From Nissolia schottii (lineage: Eukaryota; Streptophyta; Magnoliopsida; Fabales; Fabaceae), in assembly GCA_003254905.1 (NCBI GenBank), contig QANU01001174.1:458919-522918 (forward strand): a stretch of 64,000 nt of DNA, in the 5' to 3' direction. Shown here in pieces: positions 37,901-49,774 of this stretch. The notes beneath the pieces were generated by a model. The model did not search any database, was not told where the DNA came from, and saw only the letters and a list, made by a program, of their open reading frames with translations. How positions within the stretch are numbered: position 1 is the stretch's first letter; each line of letters opens with the position of its first letter. The position numbers were made by a program, and so were the translations under genes.

Positions 37901-39315
37901 ACCACTTGACCTGCTTCTTATGACAAAGCGGCGTTTTGTGAATAATATTACACTATGCCATATATGTAATGCTTCTCTTGGTAAAATACTTTTCAATGAA
38001 AAAAATTAATACTGTAGTGCAAAGAAATGATTATACTAGCTGCATGAATAAGAACAGGCACATTCGAAACTTCTAAATTATTGATTTGCACAACATGGCC
38101 AAAACACACCAGTCCTAGTACTAGCTAGCTTCATATATTCACACAACTTGGCTTGACATAAACACATTGGAAACTGAATGTGCCATGTGTGAAAGGGGCC
38201 CAATCATTTTCGTGCTACCATTTTCAGCTATAGGCTATAGTTCAATATTAATGAGCGTAGATATATGCAACACTAAGCATGTGCATGTACGTCATTTTTC
38301 CCTGCCAGCTTGTTCTGTGTGTGTTGCATTCAACTCCATACTTATATATACATTATTGTCGCCACCCATCACGTGTCTCTTTTTTTTTCTTTTTTTTTTC
38401 CTTCTCTCTTCAATACAAGCATGTATGGTCAACAATTTGTTATATACTGTTGCTGTTGCTGTAAGTAGGAGACATTATTGAATACTCATTTGAGAATCAC
38501 TTGAACTCTGGTGTGTTTTACCTAATAATAATTTATGTGTTGATTACATCAAACAATTGATAAAGTTATTGTATATTATATTAGTTTATCCCATTATATT
38601 TCGAACATTGGATCAAACATGCTATATAATAAAACTAGGAATCAACGTGAAACTAAAACCAATGTATAGTTAGAGAGTTTTGATAACAAGTGTCAATGTC
38701 AACACTTGCTAACATTTTAAAAAAACTCAGCTTTTATTTAATTACTTTTATTTTTTGTGAGAGATCAATCAATCGTATTTAAGAGACTATTAATTAACGT
38801 AGAAACCCTTGCTATCAATTAATCAAATTTGGGATTGTATAACTTAGTTTAGAGTTAGATACATGAAATTGTGTGCCCTAGTGTTTCTCCCAATTATTTT
38901 CTACAACTTTATTGATTCTGATTTATTCACTTGATAAATTTTAATTTCATTCTTTTGCACATTCAATTACCAACTCTTACTCGTTCTTTACCGCATTAAA
39001 CCTGCATGTTTATTAACTACTTGATTTTTAGTTTAACCTCATGAAAACGATCTTTTAATATACTTGTTGTAAAAATTTGTATCAGAATGTTGTGCAGTGA
39101 AAAAGAGAGGTTACACTATTTCTTTTCTTTGAAATACTTCAATAAATTTTTAAGATGTTTAAAAAAATTTAATATAGATTCTTCCTCACCATTAATTATT
39201 TTTTAAAGCTAAGTTATATGTACTTCAACTTCTTTTAAAATGTAAGTTGCATTTAGATGAACCAAATCAGTGAGAGTGAAACTGTTGGTTTGTCATTGTC
39301 CTAAGCAAAAAGAAC

Positions 39316-39337
39316 GAGAGAGAGAGAGAGAGAGAGA
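39316..39337. repeat. (GA)n microsatellite
   Basis: Perfect GA run in intergenic DNA. Confidence 0.9.
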
Positions 39338-40271
39338 AGCGTTGGCAGAGATTTAACAATAGAATATTTATATTTATTGTAGACTTTAATTAGCAAACGA
39401 CACTTCTTCTGGACGAAATTTGATTTATAAGACTGCCTAACTAACATAATCCTACACTTGCTATTATATTATTATGGGCTAACAAATTAAAAATGTCAAG
39501 TTTTGTATAATATTGCACAATTAAGCAACGACAACTGTTCAAGGTTTAGACTCATTAATAGAGAGTTGTTGGTTGCTATGGTGCCGTCAAATCACCATAT
39601 TAATCGAAATGGCACTGAAAATGAATACATATCTTCTTGTCACGCCGCTGCCCCTCATCCTCAACTTTCTACCAACCTTGAATAGCAACTTTTCATTTAC
39701 TAATCAAGGGCAAATGTCTTTTTCAGATTATAATTGTTCAGGAAAAAAAAACATTGGTGGCAAATTTTTGTCCTTTTTTTTTAAGATTTTAATTTTGAAA
39801 CACGAATAATATAAATTTTTTTACATAATTATCTAATTAATTTATTTCAATTCAAATAACTTTTTAAATAATGAGTGTGATAATCAACTATAAATTTACT
39901 TATATATCATTATATAATTAAATGATAATATAAAACTCAATAACGAGTATATGTCCAATCAAATCTTTTTTCAACAGGTAAAGACTCAAACCACCAAAAG
40001 GCGGAGAGCAACGAGTTTCAATTAACCAACAGCAAGTCTTTACAACACCAGCAGAAAGAAGCAGCAAAAACCCGAAACACTAGAACCAGCAAGTTAATCT
40101 AACAACACGTTGCCAAAGTGTCCACCATTCACTTCCAACCGATTCGACATGGCCATCAAAGACTGGGCAAAGACTTGTTGATAAGATAAAATTACAAACT
40201 TGTTCATTTATAAATTAATTACAAAAAGTACATGAGTGGGATTTAAGTTTAAAATAAAATGTCAACAAATC

Positions 40272-40302
<31 letters not shown>
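40272..40302. repeat. (AT)n(AC)n compound microsatellite
   Basis: AT run passing directly into an AC run, in intergenic DNA. Confidence 0.9.
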
Positions 40303-41113
40303 AAAGGCAGTGACACTAAATTTGATTGGAACACGTGGCATTAATTAGGAAATGAGGGGCCCCCTTTCTCAGGTGTCTGTATCGTTTCCCGTTAAATTCA
40401 AACACTAATGACAATATGCATGGGGCATGGGGGCATGGGCATGTGCCATGTAAAGAGAAATAATTTTTATAAAACCCATTAAGCGATCACCCTATTGCAG
40501 AGGAGGAAACCATGCACATGGTGAGACGAGTGAGACAAGGCACTGAAACCATGGCACAGCCTGCACTCCTATCTCATTCAAAATCACCATATTGTTTTCT
40601 AGTGTTTGATCTCAAGTATATTCCTCCACTATTCGCTTTAATCATTGTTTTTTTTTGGTTTTGTTGATTGACAAGTACTTTAACTACATTGGTTAACATA
40701 AACTTCATGCGAGTTTGATTTTCAATATTGCCGTGAGTATCATTTCAACGAGTAATTTATGAGTACTTTTATAAAGATTTAACAAATTTAAAGACACATG
40801 CATCTTAATCCTAATAAAATGATCAACCTTAAATTTACTTAGCAAGAGTTTAGTTACAAATTCTTTAAAAATACTTGTTAAATAATTTAATGTGAAATAT
40901 TTTTGAATAAAAATGTATTACTTTAAATTTTTTAACAAGTACTTGTAATTAGTAAAACCCAACAATTAAAAAAAGTTGCATTTGATTCTTTAATCACTGC
41001 ACACCTTAGTCAGAAAACTAGTTGGGGGTTACTACTTTCATATGGTTTCATTCCTTCTAGTGTTCTAAAACGTGGGTCGTTTGTATAATTTACAAACATA
41101 TGAGCAAAAAAAC

Positions 41114-41308
41114 TAAAATCGCCATTAGCTTGGGCGATTTCAATTTTATTTTTTTTAAAAAAAGGTTGTCCTGCATTGCAAATCTCCTTCATGCATGGCA
41201 ATTTCAGTGCTAACAGCAGCATGCGACACAGCATGGACAGGATAACTGAGACAGGGTGCAAGAGAAGTAGGGATTGTGCTGAAATTGCCACAGCCCTTGA
41301 CGATTTCT
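41114..41308. repeat. Hairpin-module cluster A
   Basis: Two clear 29-nt modules, each an 11-nt arm, 7-nt spacer and 11-nt inverted arm: 41114-41142 (TAAAATCGCCA / GGGCGATTTCA) and 41280-41308 (TGAAATTGCCA / TGACGATTTCT). A degraded third lies around 41177-41206 (right arm TGGCAATTTCA). No other feature explains them. Confidence 0.7.
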
Positions 41309-41807
41309 GACCTTCCTGGTAACAGTCAAAGCTCGTGAATTAAGGCATGCATGACCGAAGAGAAGCTTAATCTATTACTTCCTCCTTAGCTCCTTGTCTA
41401 TAAATTCCAAGTTTCATTTACAAGTTCCACATTGCAGGGCTCCTTATAAACAAGCTTCAATGGCTACTGTTGCAGTGTTTTTGCTTCCTTACAAAATTTT
41501 CTTTCTTTACATATTTGATTCAAACAATAGTACTGTTGATAATTAGTGTAACAATGATTAGGCCTCGGAAAGAAGATGAAAATGTGAACCCAGCATTACA
41601 CGTTCTGGAAAAAATTCTTCAAAATGATCAGGTTAATGTACACGTTATGTTTTATTCATGTCTTTATTTAGTGTCTATATTGCAAATGCTTGAAAGTGTC
41701 TGAAAATGCTTAGTGAGTATTTTTTATTGTTAATTATTTTTAAGTGTTTTTGTTAAAAACTGAGACACAAAGTATGTTCAACATTTGCCTTGCTATGAGG
41801 ATCTTGT

Positions 41808-42999
41808 TGTCACGACCCAAAAAAAAAGGGCACGTCTCTTACAAGACGTGGGCATCTTGCGCGAGACGCAAGACAGAAAGGTAAGCGTGTTGCAGCGTCG
41901 AGGGAGCGATACAGCACATCGGGAAATTAGTCCCACATTGTTTGCAGGTATAGAAGGGGATCTCCTCCTCTCCCTATATATGGAGACTTCCTGTGAATGT
42001 TTAGACTAGCTAATTCACTCCAGAGCTTGAAAGGTCACACTTTTGTGAGACTTTTTGCTCTAGTTATATTTTTATTTGTTTTCTCCCTCTCGTCTTCCGT
42101 TCGTGGGGAAGTAGTGCCTCCATGTAGGGTGTGTCAGGAGCTCCCAGCTTAGTGCTCCTTAGCGTTCAGCCATTTTCAAGTGAGTGATTTTCTTCACGGT
42201 CTAATTTAGACCATGTATTTATTTTTAAAGTTATTTATTTATTTATTTATTTTAGCATTATTTATGCATGTTTTATAAAATCCTAGGAGGTGAAATTTAT
42301 TATTTTATTTATTTATTTATGAAGTTAGTTATTCTTTTATTTAATTATTTATCTTCTCATGATTATTTATTTAGAAACTCTTTATTTATGAAGGAGATAT
42401 TTACAAAACTATTTTAGAAAATTATGAAACTATTTTAGAACAACATGGGACCACATATTTTATTGTATTAAATATATTTATGTTGTGTGTATGATTAGTA
42501 TTAAGCGATATAGATATTCATATTGTTTAGTTAAACCCTTAATAAAAGATCATGGTTAAGAAAAGATTTTAGTGGGAGAAGACTTATGTTAATTAAAGGT
42601 TCTGGCTAAGGACAAGAGTTAGCACTTAAGATGTCCATTGTGATGCACCTCTGTTACTTGGAAACCTCCCTAAGCATGAGATCTTAGCCTATCTTTATTT
42701 TTTCAAGATAAAACACCTAGATATATTAAGTCATGTTATACTATCAGTATAAGGATTATGTTATCATGTTATGTTATGTTATGTATTCAAAACTCTTTTT
42801 ATGGGAGTATATCTATGATAGAACTATAAGAGCGATAACTTACGTTGACCCTGATATACCTTGTACAATCATAAAGTAGAATAGGATTCATATAAATTTA
42901 GGACAAAACTGTAAAGCTCGGACATGGCAGCCCGTGATGCCCGGTGTCATGTATTATGCCCGGTGTCATGTATTATTATTATATGAATGTTTTCATGAT

Positions 43000-43061
<62 letters not shown>

Positions 43062-43340
43062 TNAAGTATTCTTTAGTTATTTTAGTATTTAGGATAGTTT
43101 ATATTCATGTCAGTCTTTAGAGTGCTCTAGTGGACTACAAGCAAAGTGTAGCGTATTTTGAATTATATATATTTTGTATCTTGTGAAGGTTTTTATTTAT
43201 ATTATATTATGATGTTTAGTTTTATTTAAAAGTATTTCCTTTTTATTTATAAAAGCTGAGCATTTTTTCATGATTAGCATACTAGAAGGCTTTCGTGAGG
43301 GAACTAGTCTCTTGTATGTCGGTAATAATTGCTGGGGTCA
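41808..43340 (+). mobile_element. Probable solo LTR (retrotransposon)
   Basis: Starts TGTCACGACCC and ends CTGGGGTCA, so it has TG..CA ends. It contains a promoter-like CCTATATATGG near 41973 followed by a CT-rich leader-like stretch, as in plant LTRs, and a long (AT)n run. No gag/pol sequence is nearby. A CTTGT precedes the left end and another lies five bases beyond the right end, so the duplication is not clean. The boundaries are the weak point. Confidence 0.45.
43005..43055. repeat. (AT)n microsatellite next to an N
   Basis: About 50 bases of TA repeat, followed by an ambiguous base at 43063. Length is probably not reliable in the assembly. Confidence 0.9.
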
Positions 43341-43446
43341 TTATGCTTGTGTGCCAGAAATGTGTAATAGCTTTGACAAAAAAAAAACTCAATTAAAAAT
43401 ACTTGTTATTTGTTTAGTTTTTAATGTTAATTTTATTATTACAATA

Positions 43447-45835
43447 TGTGCGACCTATGCGAATTAGACATGGAGTTATTGAGCCACTGAGTCCCCTTAT
43501 ACGGTCATATCTGGAAAATGTTGGTTTGTTACGGGCGGCCTTGTTACCCCAAATTGGAGTGAACCAAGGAGTTATTGCTGCGCTTGTTGAGCGGTGGAGG
43601 GCAGAGACCCACACATTTCATCTGCCACACGGTGCGTGTGCAATCACATTGGAGGATATGAATATGATACTTGGGATTGGTTGTGAGGGTGAAGTTGTAA
43701 CTGCATCCGAGATAATATGCTTCGGACCTGGTCTTGTAAATCTATGTTAGGAACTTCTTGGAGTAACACTTGCTCCCGCTGACATAAATGGAGTATTCAT
43801 TAATTCGGTGTGGTTGAATAATAATTTTGGTGTCGTTATCCGCAACGATATTAATGAGCATGACATGTAGCAAATAGTGACACAACATGCTCGCGGATAT
43901 ATATATATATATATATTCCGGTTATTTGACAATTATTTGTTTTGTGACAAGCATGATAATTGGATCGATTCGAAGTATTTGGCTATTCTTTGAGATTTGG
44001 GTGCCTTAGGAAAATATAGCTGAGGTTCAGCTATCCTTGCTATGCTTCAGAGATCGTTATGTCGTGCTACACGTGCAAAATGTAAAGGAATCAGTGGTTG
44101 TGTGGTGCTTCTTCAAGTGTGAGCATTTTATAGATTTTTTAGGCTTACACTCAATCCACATGACCCAAACCAGTTCCATTTTCATCTTGCGGCAAGGTAA
44201 GAGTTTATTAAGTTGACAGTTGTAATGTTTATTATTATTTTAATAGAACTTTTTTTTTTGTATATTATTGACTTAATTAATATAATAACTTGTAGATGGG
44301 CTAATCATGTGTATATTCCTAATGCCCATAATATTATCGTTAAAGAATGCATAGCAACCATAGATGACATGGCCCCAGACAAGGTATAGATTAATTAGTT
44401 AAAATATTAAAAATAGTTGTATTCTGTTAATATCCCAATATAATTGATTTTTTTGTGTGTGTAATTTATATGGCAGTCATATTGTGAACCATGGGTTGCT
44501 GCAGTCATCCCAATGAAAGTGAAAAATAAACGTGGTACATGGTTAGTAATATGTTTCACTAATATGCATTGAGATTGTTGAGTGGCATGCAGCTGACCAT
44601 GTGCTCCGTCCATTTGGTCTTGTTCAGACGATGCCTATCGGGCCTAGCTGCAACATTTGGGTCGCGCACATAATCTCGATTTGAGGGGAAATCCACAAGG
44701 ACTGGCATGTATAAATTGGGTGCAAAGGCATTACGAGTGGATTCAGAGGTGGGTCAACCGCATAACCCTGGTCGGTGAGCAACTTATAACTTATAGACCA
44801 ACCATGCAATATTAGCAGTAGTATATCGAGAATGGTCGTAGATTTCTTAAGAAAATAGATGATCATCAACAACTACCTGATGTTTGGCAGCAATACTTTC
44901 CTTTGCCGCCACATTTTAATGTGCCCCCACCACATGGATTTGATGATGCGCCTCCGCATGGTTTCTATGCACCAGCAGCCCCACAGGATTTCTATGCACT
45001 GACAACCCTGCTAAATTTCTTTGCTCAGCCCCCGCAAGATTTCTTTGCTCAGCTGCCTCCCCAACCTGATTTCTTTGTTCATCCCCCGCAAGATTTATTT
45101 GCTCTGCCTCCCCAACATGGTTTCTTTGCTTTGCCACCATAACCTTGCTTCTATGCTTGGCTAGGTGAACAAATGGCTCAACAATTGCACCAAATTGACG
45201 AGAACTTTGAATTGTTCAACCCTGACCCCTCATCGTCACAACCTTCTTAGAATGAAGCTGATGAAGTTAAAGTCATATCCTATTGAAGTTGAAGTCATTC
45301 CACCCCCCATACAGACTTGACACACGATCTCCTGTTGCTGATGAAAGGTACAGTGGCCAATAGTCGTATGGTAGAAGGTCCTTCCATGTAGGATCTTTTT
45401 CAAGATCTAGTGAGCCACACATTCGATCACCAAGAATATCGATCGACCTGGATCGTGTGGAAGTGCATAGAGGTTTTTCTGAACTGTCAGGTTCTGGCAC
45501 TAGGGTTAGGGTACCATTAAATCTAAACGAACAACTATAGGATGCATCATATGATGACAATGCGAATAATGCAACTCCAAGCCAACTGCCACCTAGATCT
45601 GAGAGAAAGGGAAACCTTTTTACGAGGAGGGGTTCGAGGAGTGTAGAGACGATGTAACAGTTAATGGGGCTTAGGGGTAATGACAAGGGAGCTAGTACCA
45701 GTGGTGCAGCTCAGCCGGTGTATGACCTTCGAGACCGTGAAAATATTACGGCACCCAATATATACACCCCTACAGAGGCACCTAGACCCATAGGCCAAGA
45801 CCAAGACTTTCTAGGCCAAAGATGAATGCACGTGT
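43447..45835 (+). pseudogene. Plant mobile domain (PMD/MAIN-like) pseudogene
   Basis: Remnant of a transposon-linked plant-mobile-domain protein, the family of MAIN/MAIL1 and 'serine/threonine phosphatase 7 long form homolog' annotations. The opening block 43447-43740 is intact (PLIRSYLENVGLL, VERWRAETHTFHLPHGACA, ITLEDMNMILGIGCEG). Later blocks match the family in pieces: FDNYLFCDKHDNW near 43922, LNPHDPNQFHF near 44150, ANHVYIPNAHN after an intron-like GT..AG gap ending near 44295, and EPWVAAVIPM near 44480. A Pro/Phe repeat tail (PPQDFFAQ type) occupies 44900-45140. A polar C-terminal tail follows to about 45835. Many stops and frame shifts break it (for example TAG at 43868 and TGA near 43991), so it is dead. 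An (AT)n run interrupts it at 43897-43916. Confidence 0.8.
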
Positions 45836-45857
45836 AATTGTTTGAACGCACAGGATC

Positions 45858-46230
45858 GAATATTATTATTATTACTACTATTATTTTTATTATCCTTTCT
45901 GTGATTATTATTACTATTATTCTTATTATTCTTGTTGCTATTATTTCTATTATTACTATTCCCATTATTATTACTATTATTATTATTACTATTATTTCCA
46001 TTATTATTATTACTTTATTAGTACTATTATTGTTATTATTACTATTATTACTATTTCCAATATTATTATTACAATTATTGTTATTATTGTTATTATTATT
46101 ACTATTATTGTTAGTATTACTATTTCCATTATTATTATTACTATTATTGTTATTATTGTAATTATTATTACTATTATTGTTATTATCTCTATTATTATTA
46201 TTATTACTATTATTGTCATTATTGTTATTA
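45858..46230. repeat. ATT/ACT/GTT trinucleotide array
   Basis: About 370 bases of ATT repeats broken by ACT, GTT and TCC triplets. It produces long artificial Ile/Leu/Val open frames on both strands, which should not be read as a membrane protein. Confidence 0.9.
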
Positions 46231-46233
46231 TTT

Positions 46234-47370
46234 ATAAACCCTAAACCCTAAACCCTAAACATAACCTTTACCGTAACCATAATCCTAAATATAACCCTAA
46301 TCCTTATCCTAACCCCAAACCCTAACCATAACCCTAACCCTAAACATAAACCATGCCCTAAATATAAACCTTAGCACTAGCCCTAACCTTAAACCCTAAA
46401 CATAAATCCTAATCCTAATCCTAATCCTAAACCCTAACCCTAAACATAAGCCATACCCTTAAACATAAACCCTAACCCTAAACATAACCATTAATCCTAA
46501 CCCTACTCATAAACATAGTTATTAAAATCGCGATTTAACACGTAAAATCGTACGATTTTACGAGTTTAGGTTGTAAAATCGAGCTAACTCGCATGTAAAC
46601 TCGTTGCTGGGTAAAATCGGGTAAACTCGCATAAAATCGCGAGTTTACTCCCGATTTTACGAGTTTACCACACAGGCAGTGTTTTTTTTTATTTTTTTTA
46701 GAAACAAAACAAGTTTGATATTGTTTTCCATAACTATGAGTTTTTAGATTTAGGTCATTTAAGTATTTTAGAGTTATCATTTACAGTTGCGCCTACAATC
46801 GTGCTCCGTTGTGCTCCGTCGCTAATCCGTCGTATGTATTTCATCCTTTGCTCAGGGATCTTTCCCACCAGGGTGCGTGACCTCTGCATTGCTATTTGTG
46901 CTTTAGTGTTCTATATTGAAGACATCATCATCACAAATTCGCTTCTTGTGATGTTCAGTAGTCAATACTATGTATTATGTTATATGTATTATGTATGAAT
47001 TGAACTTAGAACTCATATATTTCATCTTTATTTGTGCTTTGTTATGGATATAAATGTATTTATGAATTTCAAGTTGTTAAATATATTTTTGTAGCATAAT
47101 AATTTTTTTAAATATTTTTTTAATAATAGGTAAACCGTACGAGTTTACGATCCTAGCTTACGATCCGAGTTTACGGAGGCTCCACGAGTTTACTTAAACT
47201 CGCGAGTTTGATAACCATGCTCATAAACACTAAACCCTAAACATAATCATAACCTTAACCCCATACCCTAAACATAACCCTAACCTTATATCCTAAACCC
47301 TAAATACTAATCATAACCTTAACCCTAACCCTAACTCTAAGCATTAGCCCTAACCCTAACCCTAAATGAT
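46234..47370. repeat. Degenerate interstitial telomere-like repeat, interrupted
   Basis: CCCTAAA and derived CCCTAAC, CCTAAACATAA words fill 46234-46513 and resume at 47220-47370. This is plant telomere sequence in decayed form. The two parts are split by a 706-bp hAT-like insertion. Confidence 0.8.
46506..47227. mobile_element. hAT-like non-autonomous element with 8-bp TSD
   Basis: The element proper is 46514-47219. CTCATAAA occurs at 46506-46513 and again at 47220-47227, a perfect 8-bp duplication. Ends are CATAGTTATTAAAATCGCG and, inverted from the right, CATGGTTATCAAACTCGCG. Inside, many copies of CGAGTTTAC and AAAATCG words crowd both ends. No transposase is encoded. Confidence 0.82.
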
Positions 47371-47459
47371 CGTAGGCATAGAGAGACCAATAACTCATCA
47401 AATGGGTGTAAGGAAAATGAGTTATCATAATAACATGTTTCACATTGAACTTTTACATA

Positions 47460-49391
47460 GAAAAATAGTTATCATGTGACAAGTTTAGTGTTCTACGTCT
47501 GGTGACTTGGCTCCGCACCAGTGTGTGGACAATGGATGTTGTTGTAGCCTGTTCCACGACAAAGTTTACAACGTCTCGATCATCGTCTCTCTGTTGAATC
47601 CATTTCGTTACAGAAATCAGTAGATTTTGACTGGTCTGGTTTGTTGCGCTTTAAATTTTTGTCTAAAATAATGAGCGGATACATGCCCCAAGGCCATGTT
47701 GATTTGTGGCAAAAAATCTGAAAATCTTACTCGTACACCTTGCAAAGGTTGTCCATGGTCTAAATGATGAAAGCCTTTTTAACCACTTTCTAGGATCTTG
47801 ACCCAGCTTAGGTTTTGTCACAACCGTGCCAAGCTCGTAGAAAGCTTATCTGCGCTTTTTGTCGTTCAAATTAAATATTTATATACATACCTACTTTACG
47901 GCTTTCAGATTCCAATGGAATCCAATTGCAGTATAGGGTATGGTCGAACCCACAGGGAGTTGTAAAACTACCGTTCTTGAGTTCGTTTAATTAAACAATA
48001 GAGTGAAAGATTTGATAATTTGTTTTAATAAACTAAATAAGTAAATAAACGACATAAAAGTAAATAGGAAACAAGTCAGAGGTAGTTCCGGAGCTTGTTG
48101 GGAATTTTAATCACATTATAGTTCGTGCATCCACTTACTTATTACANTCTTTGCTCTATGCTTCATTCTTTGTGGGATTTTCTTCATTTAATTATGCTTG
48201 CATCCATATTCAGAATATATTATAAATCCTACAAAATTGGGGAATTTAGTTAGATAATTCTTTAAAACATAAGCAAATAAGTGCCTTTTCATTAGGTCAA
48301 AATTGTATAAATTTGGCACTTATCACTAAACACTGTCGATGTATGCCCGCCAATCCAGACTCACAGTCTAGCAGCATGCCATTACATGAACACACAAAAA
48401 CTTAAATCTTTGAAAAGCGCCACAATCACAATATGTCCTCCTTATGCAAATCTCCAAAATCAGATGCACGCATCCCCTCAACATTAAAGGTGCGCAAGAA
48501 AGCTGGTGGATCATCTGGTTGTGCATTTTCTTCGTCATCTGTATCATTTAATAAACTCATTAATTAATTAAATGTAATAACAGAGAATTACAATTATAAT
48601 TATAGTTTATTTTGCTACTAAACTACAATTTTTAGTCAACAAATTTGTAGTTCTGATACACAAGATCCTCATCACGAGGCGAGCATAGAGCACACTTTGC
48701 AGATCTGTTAATATAAATAATTAATTTAAGATGTACTGTTCGACCCATTTTAGTACAAAATATTTCCATTTTGGTTACTTGACATTAATTTATAAACAAA
48801 TAATTATATAAACCCAATAGTTAAATGTAATTATAATTATAATTGTAGTTTATTTTGCTACTAAATTTATATAACAGTACCTGAATTGTCATCAGTTCCA
48901 TCGCCTTCAGAAATGTCACTTTCATGTTCGGTCCATCTTGCATCATCATCTTCATCTGTGAAGAACTCATCATCTGACAGTAATGCTGACTCAACGTCTT
49001 GCTGATGCACTTCATTTGAACTTGGACCAGCATTTAAATCAACGTTCACACCAACCTCCTCGAAGTTCACAAACATATCAATGTCACTCAGATGTGTCTT
49101 ATAATTTTTGTATAAAGAAAACATTTGTTATACTTGGAAGTCATTTGATATCGTCATAGGTCGATATTTTATCAACTCATTCATGAAAGACACTGGAGTT
49201 TTATATCTTATTCTTGTCACACTCTTCTTGAAATGAGAAGATATTACAATACTCAAATCTGTGAAAGACATGGACGACCAAATTATAATAAACTCGGAAT
49301 TATTTTCACTAATAAACTCATCAACACTATCAACATTATTCTTTTGCACAGAACCATTATAAAAAATAAAAGCAGCAAACACCTCCCCTAT
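47460..49391 (-). pseudogene. MuDR-type (MULE) transposase remnant
   Basis: Pieces of a Mutator-like transposase gene on the minus strand. The start at 49382 reads MFAAFIFYNGSVQKNN, the usual N-terminal MuDR block, continuing through VISSHFKKSVTRIRYKTP and, after a stop near 49128, FVNFEEVGVNVDLNAGPSS and an acidic stretch (to 48880). A further piece at about 48420-48545 reads DDPPAFLRTFNVEGMRASD. The catalytic middle is missing or replaced: 47860-48320 looks like unrelated repeat DNA. At 47520-47570 a zinc-knuckle-like CKLCRGTGYNNIHC marks the C-terminal end, with Tyr in place of the usual His. Not functional. Confidence 0.72.
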
Positions 49392-49609
49392 TCATTTTTT
49401 TTATCAAAACAAAAACACAAACAACTAAAGAAGAGAAGAATGAGTCTGAGAGAAATAAGAAAAGAGAACAAAATAACAAGAGAGAATGAGAGCAAGAAGA
49501 GAAGAATGAGTCTCTTATGTTATGAAGAAGTGAAGAAGAAGAAGTGAATGAGCCATTTTTTAATGAGGATGAAGTCCAATTAGCCTTCGAATTTGACATG
49601 AGGGAGGTC
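49392..49609. other. Purine-rich spacer beyond the MULE start
   Basis: Purine-rich plus strand (AAGAGAAGAATGAGTCT repeated in variants at 49430-49530). It probably represents the leader of the dead transposase gene on the minus strand. Confidence 0.4.
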
Positions 49610-49774
49610 TGAAATTGCCACAATACATGGCGATTTCAACACATTTCCCTATCACCTTTCTTGTCATTTTTCAAGTGTCTTATCAATGTTGAAATCGCCA
49701 AGCACTGTGGCGATTTTAGGCACGACCGGATATTTTATTTGATATTGAAATTGTTATATCTTATGGTAATTTCA
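49610..49774. repeat. Hairpin-module cluster B
   Basis: Three 29-nt modules with 11-7-11 geometry: 49610-49638 (TGAAATTGCCA / TGGCGATTTCA), 49690-49718 (TGAAATCGCCA / TGGCGATTTTA) and 49746-49774 (TGAAATTGTTA / TGGTAATTTCA). Spacers differ (CAATACA, AGCACTG, TATCTTA) while arms stay alike. Confidence 0.8.

Larger units (their letters stand above)
32521..41113. other. Long gene-free region
   Basis: No supportable gene in about 8.6 kb. A minus-strand frame at about 33960-34110 is open (MGLLLYARAPKGG) and less AT-rich than its surroundings, but I recognise no family. A short Asn/Gly-rich frame near 37110-37200 (minus) is also unassigned. Microsatellites occur at 34898-34929 (AT), 39316-39337 (GA) and 40272-40302 (AT/AC). 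Around 37235-37385 a GGTACT...AAAATCAATTTT pattern looks like an old MITE. Confidence 0.45.

Noticed and set aside
38167..38481. Open frame with a hydrophobic, Cys-containing sequence
   Set aside because: No family signature, poly(T)-driven Phe runs, and no promoter or splice context.
45838..46219. Long Ile/Leu/Val-rich open frames on both strands
   Set aside because: They are artefacts of the ATT/ACT trinucleotide array, open in several frames at once with no start context or domain.
46514..46680. AAAATCGCGATTT-type palindromes as further members of the 11-7-11 module family
   Set aside because: Their geometry differs (no 7-nt spacer) and they belong to the hAT element's own subterminal words.
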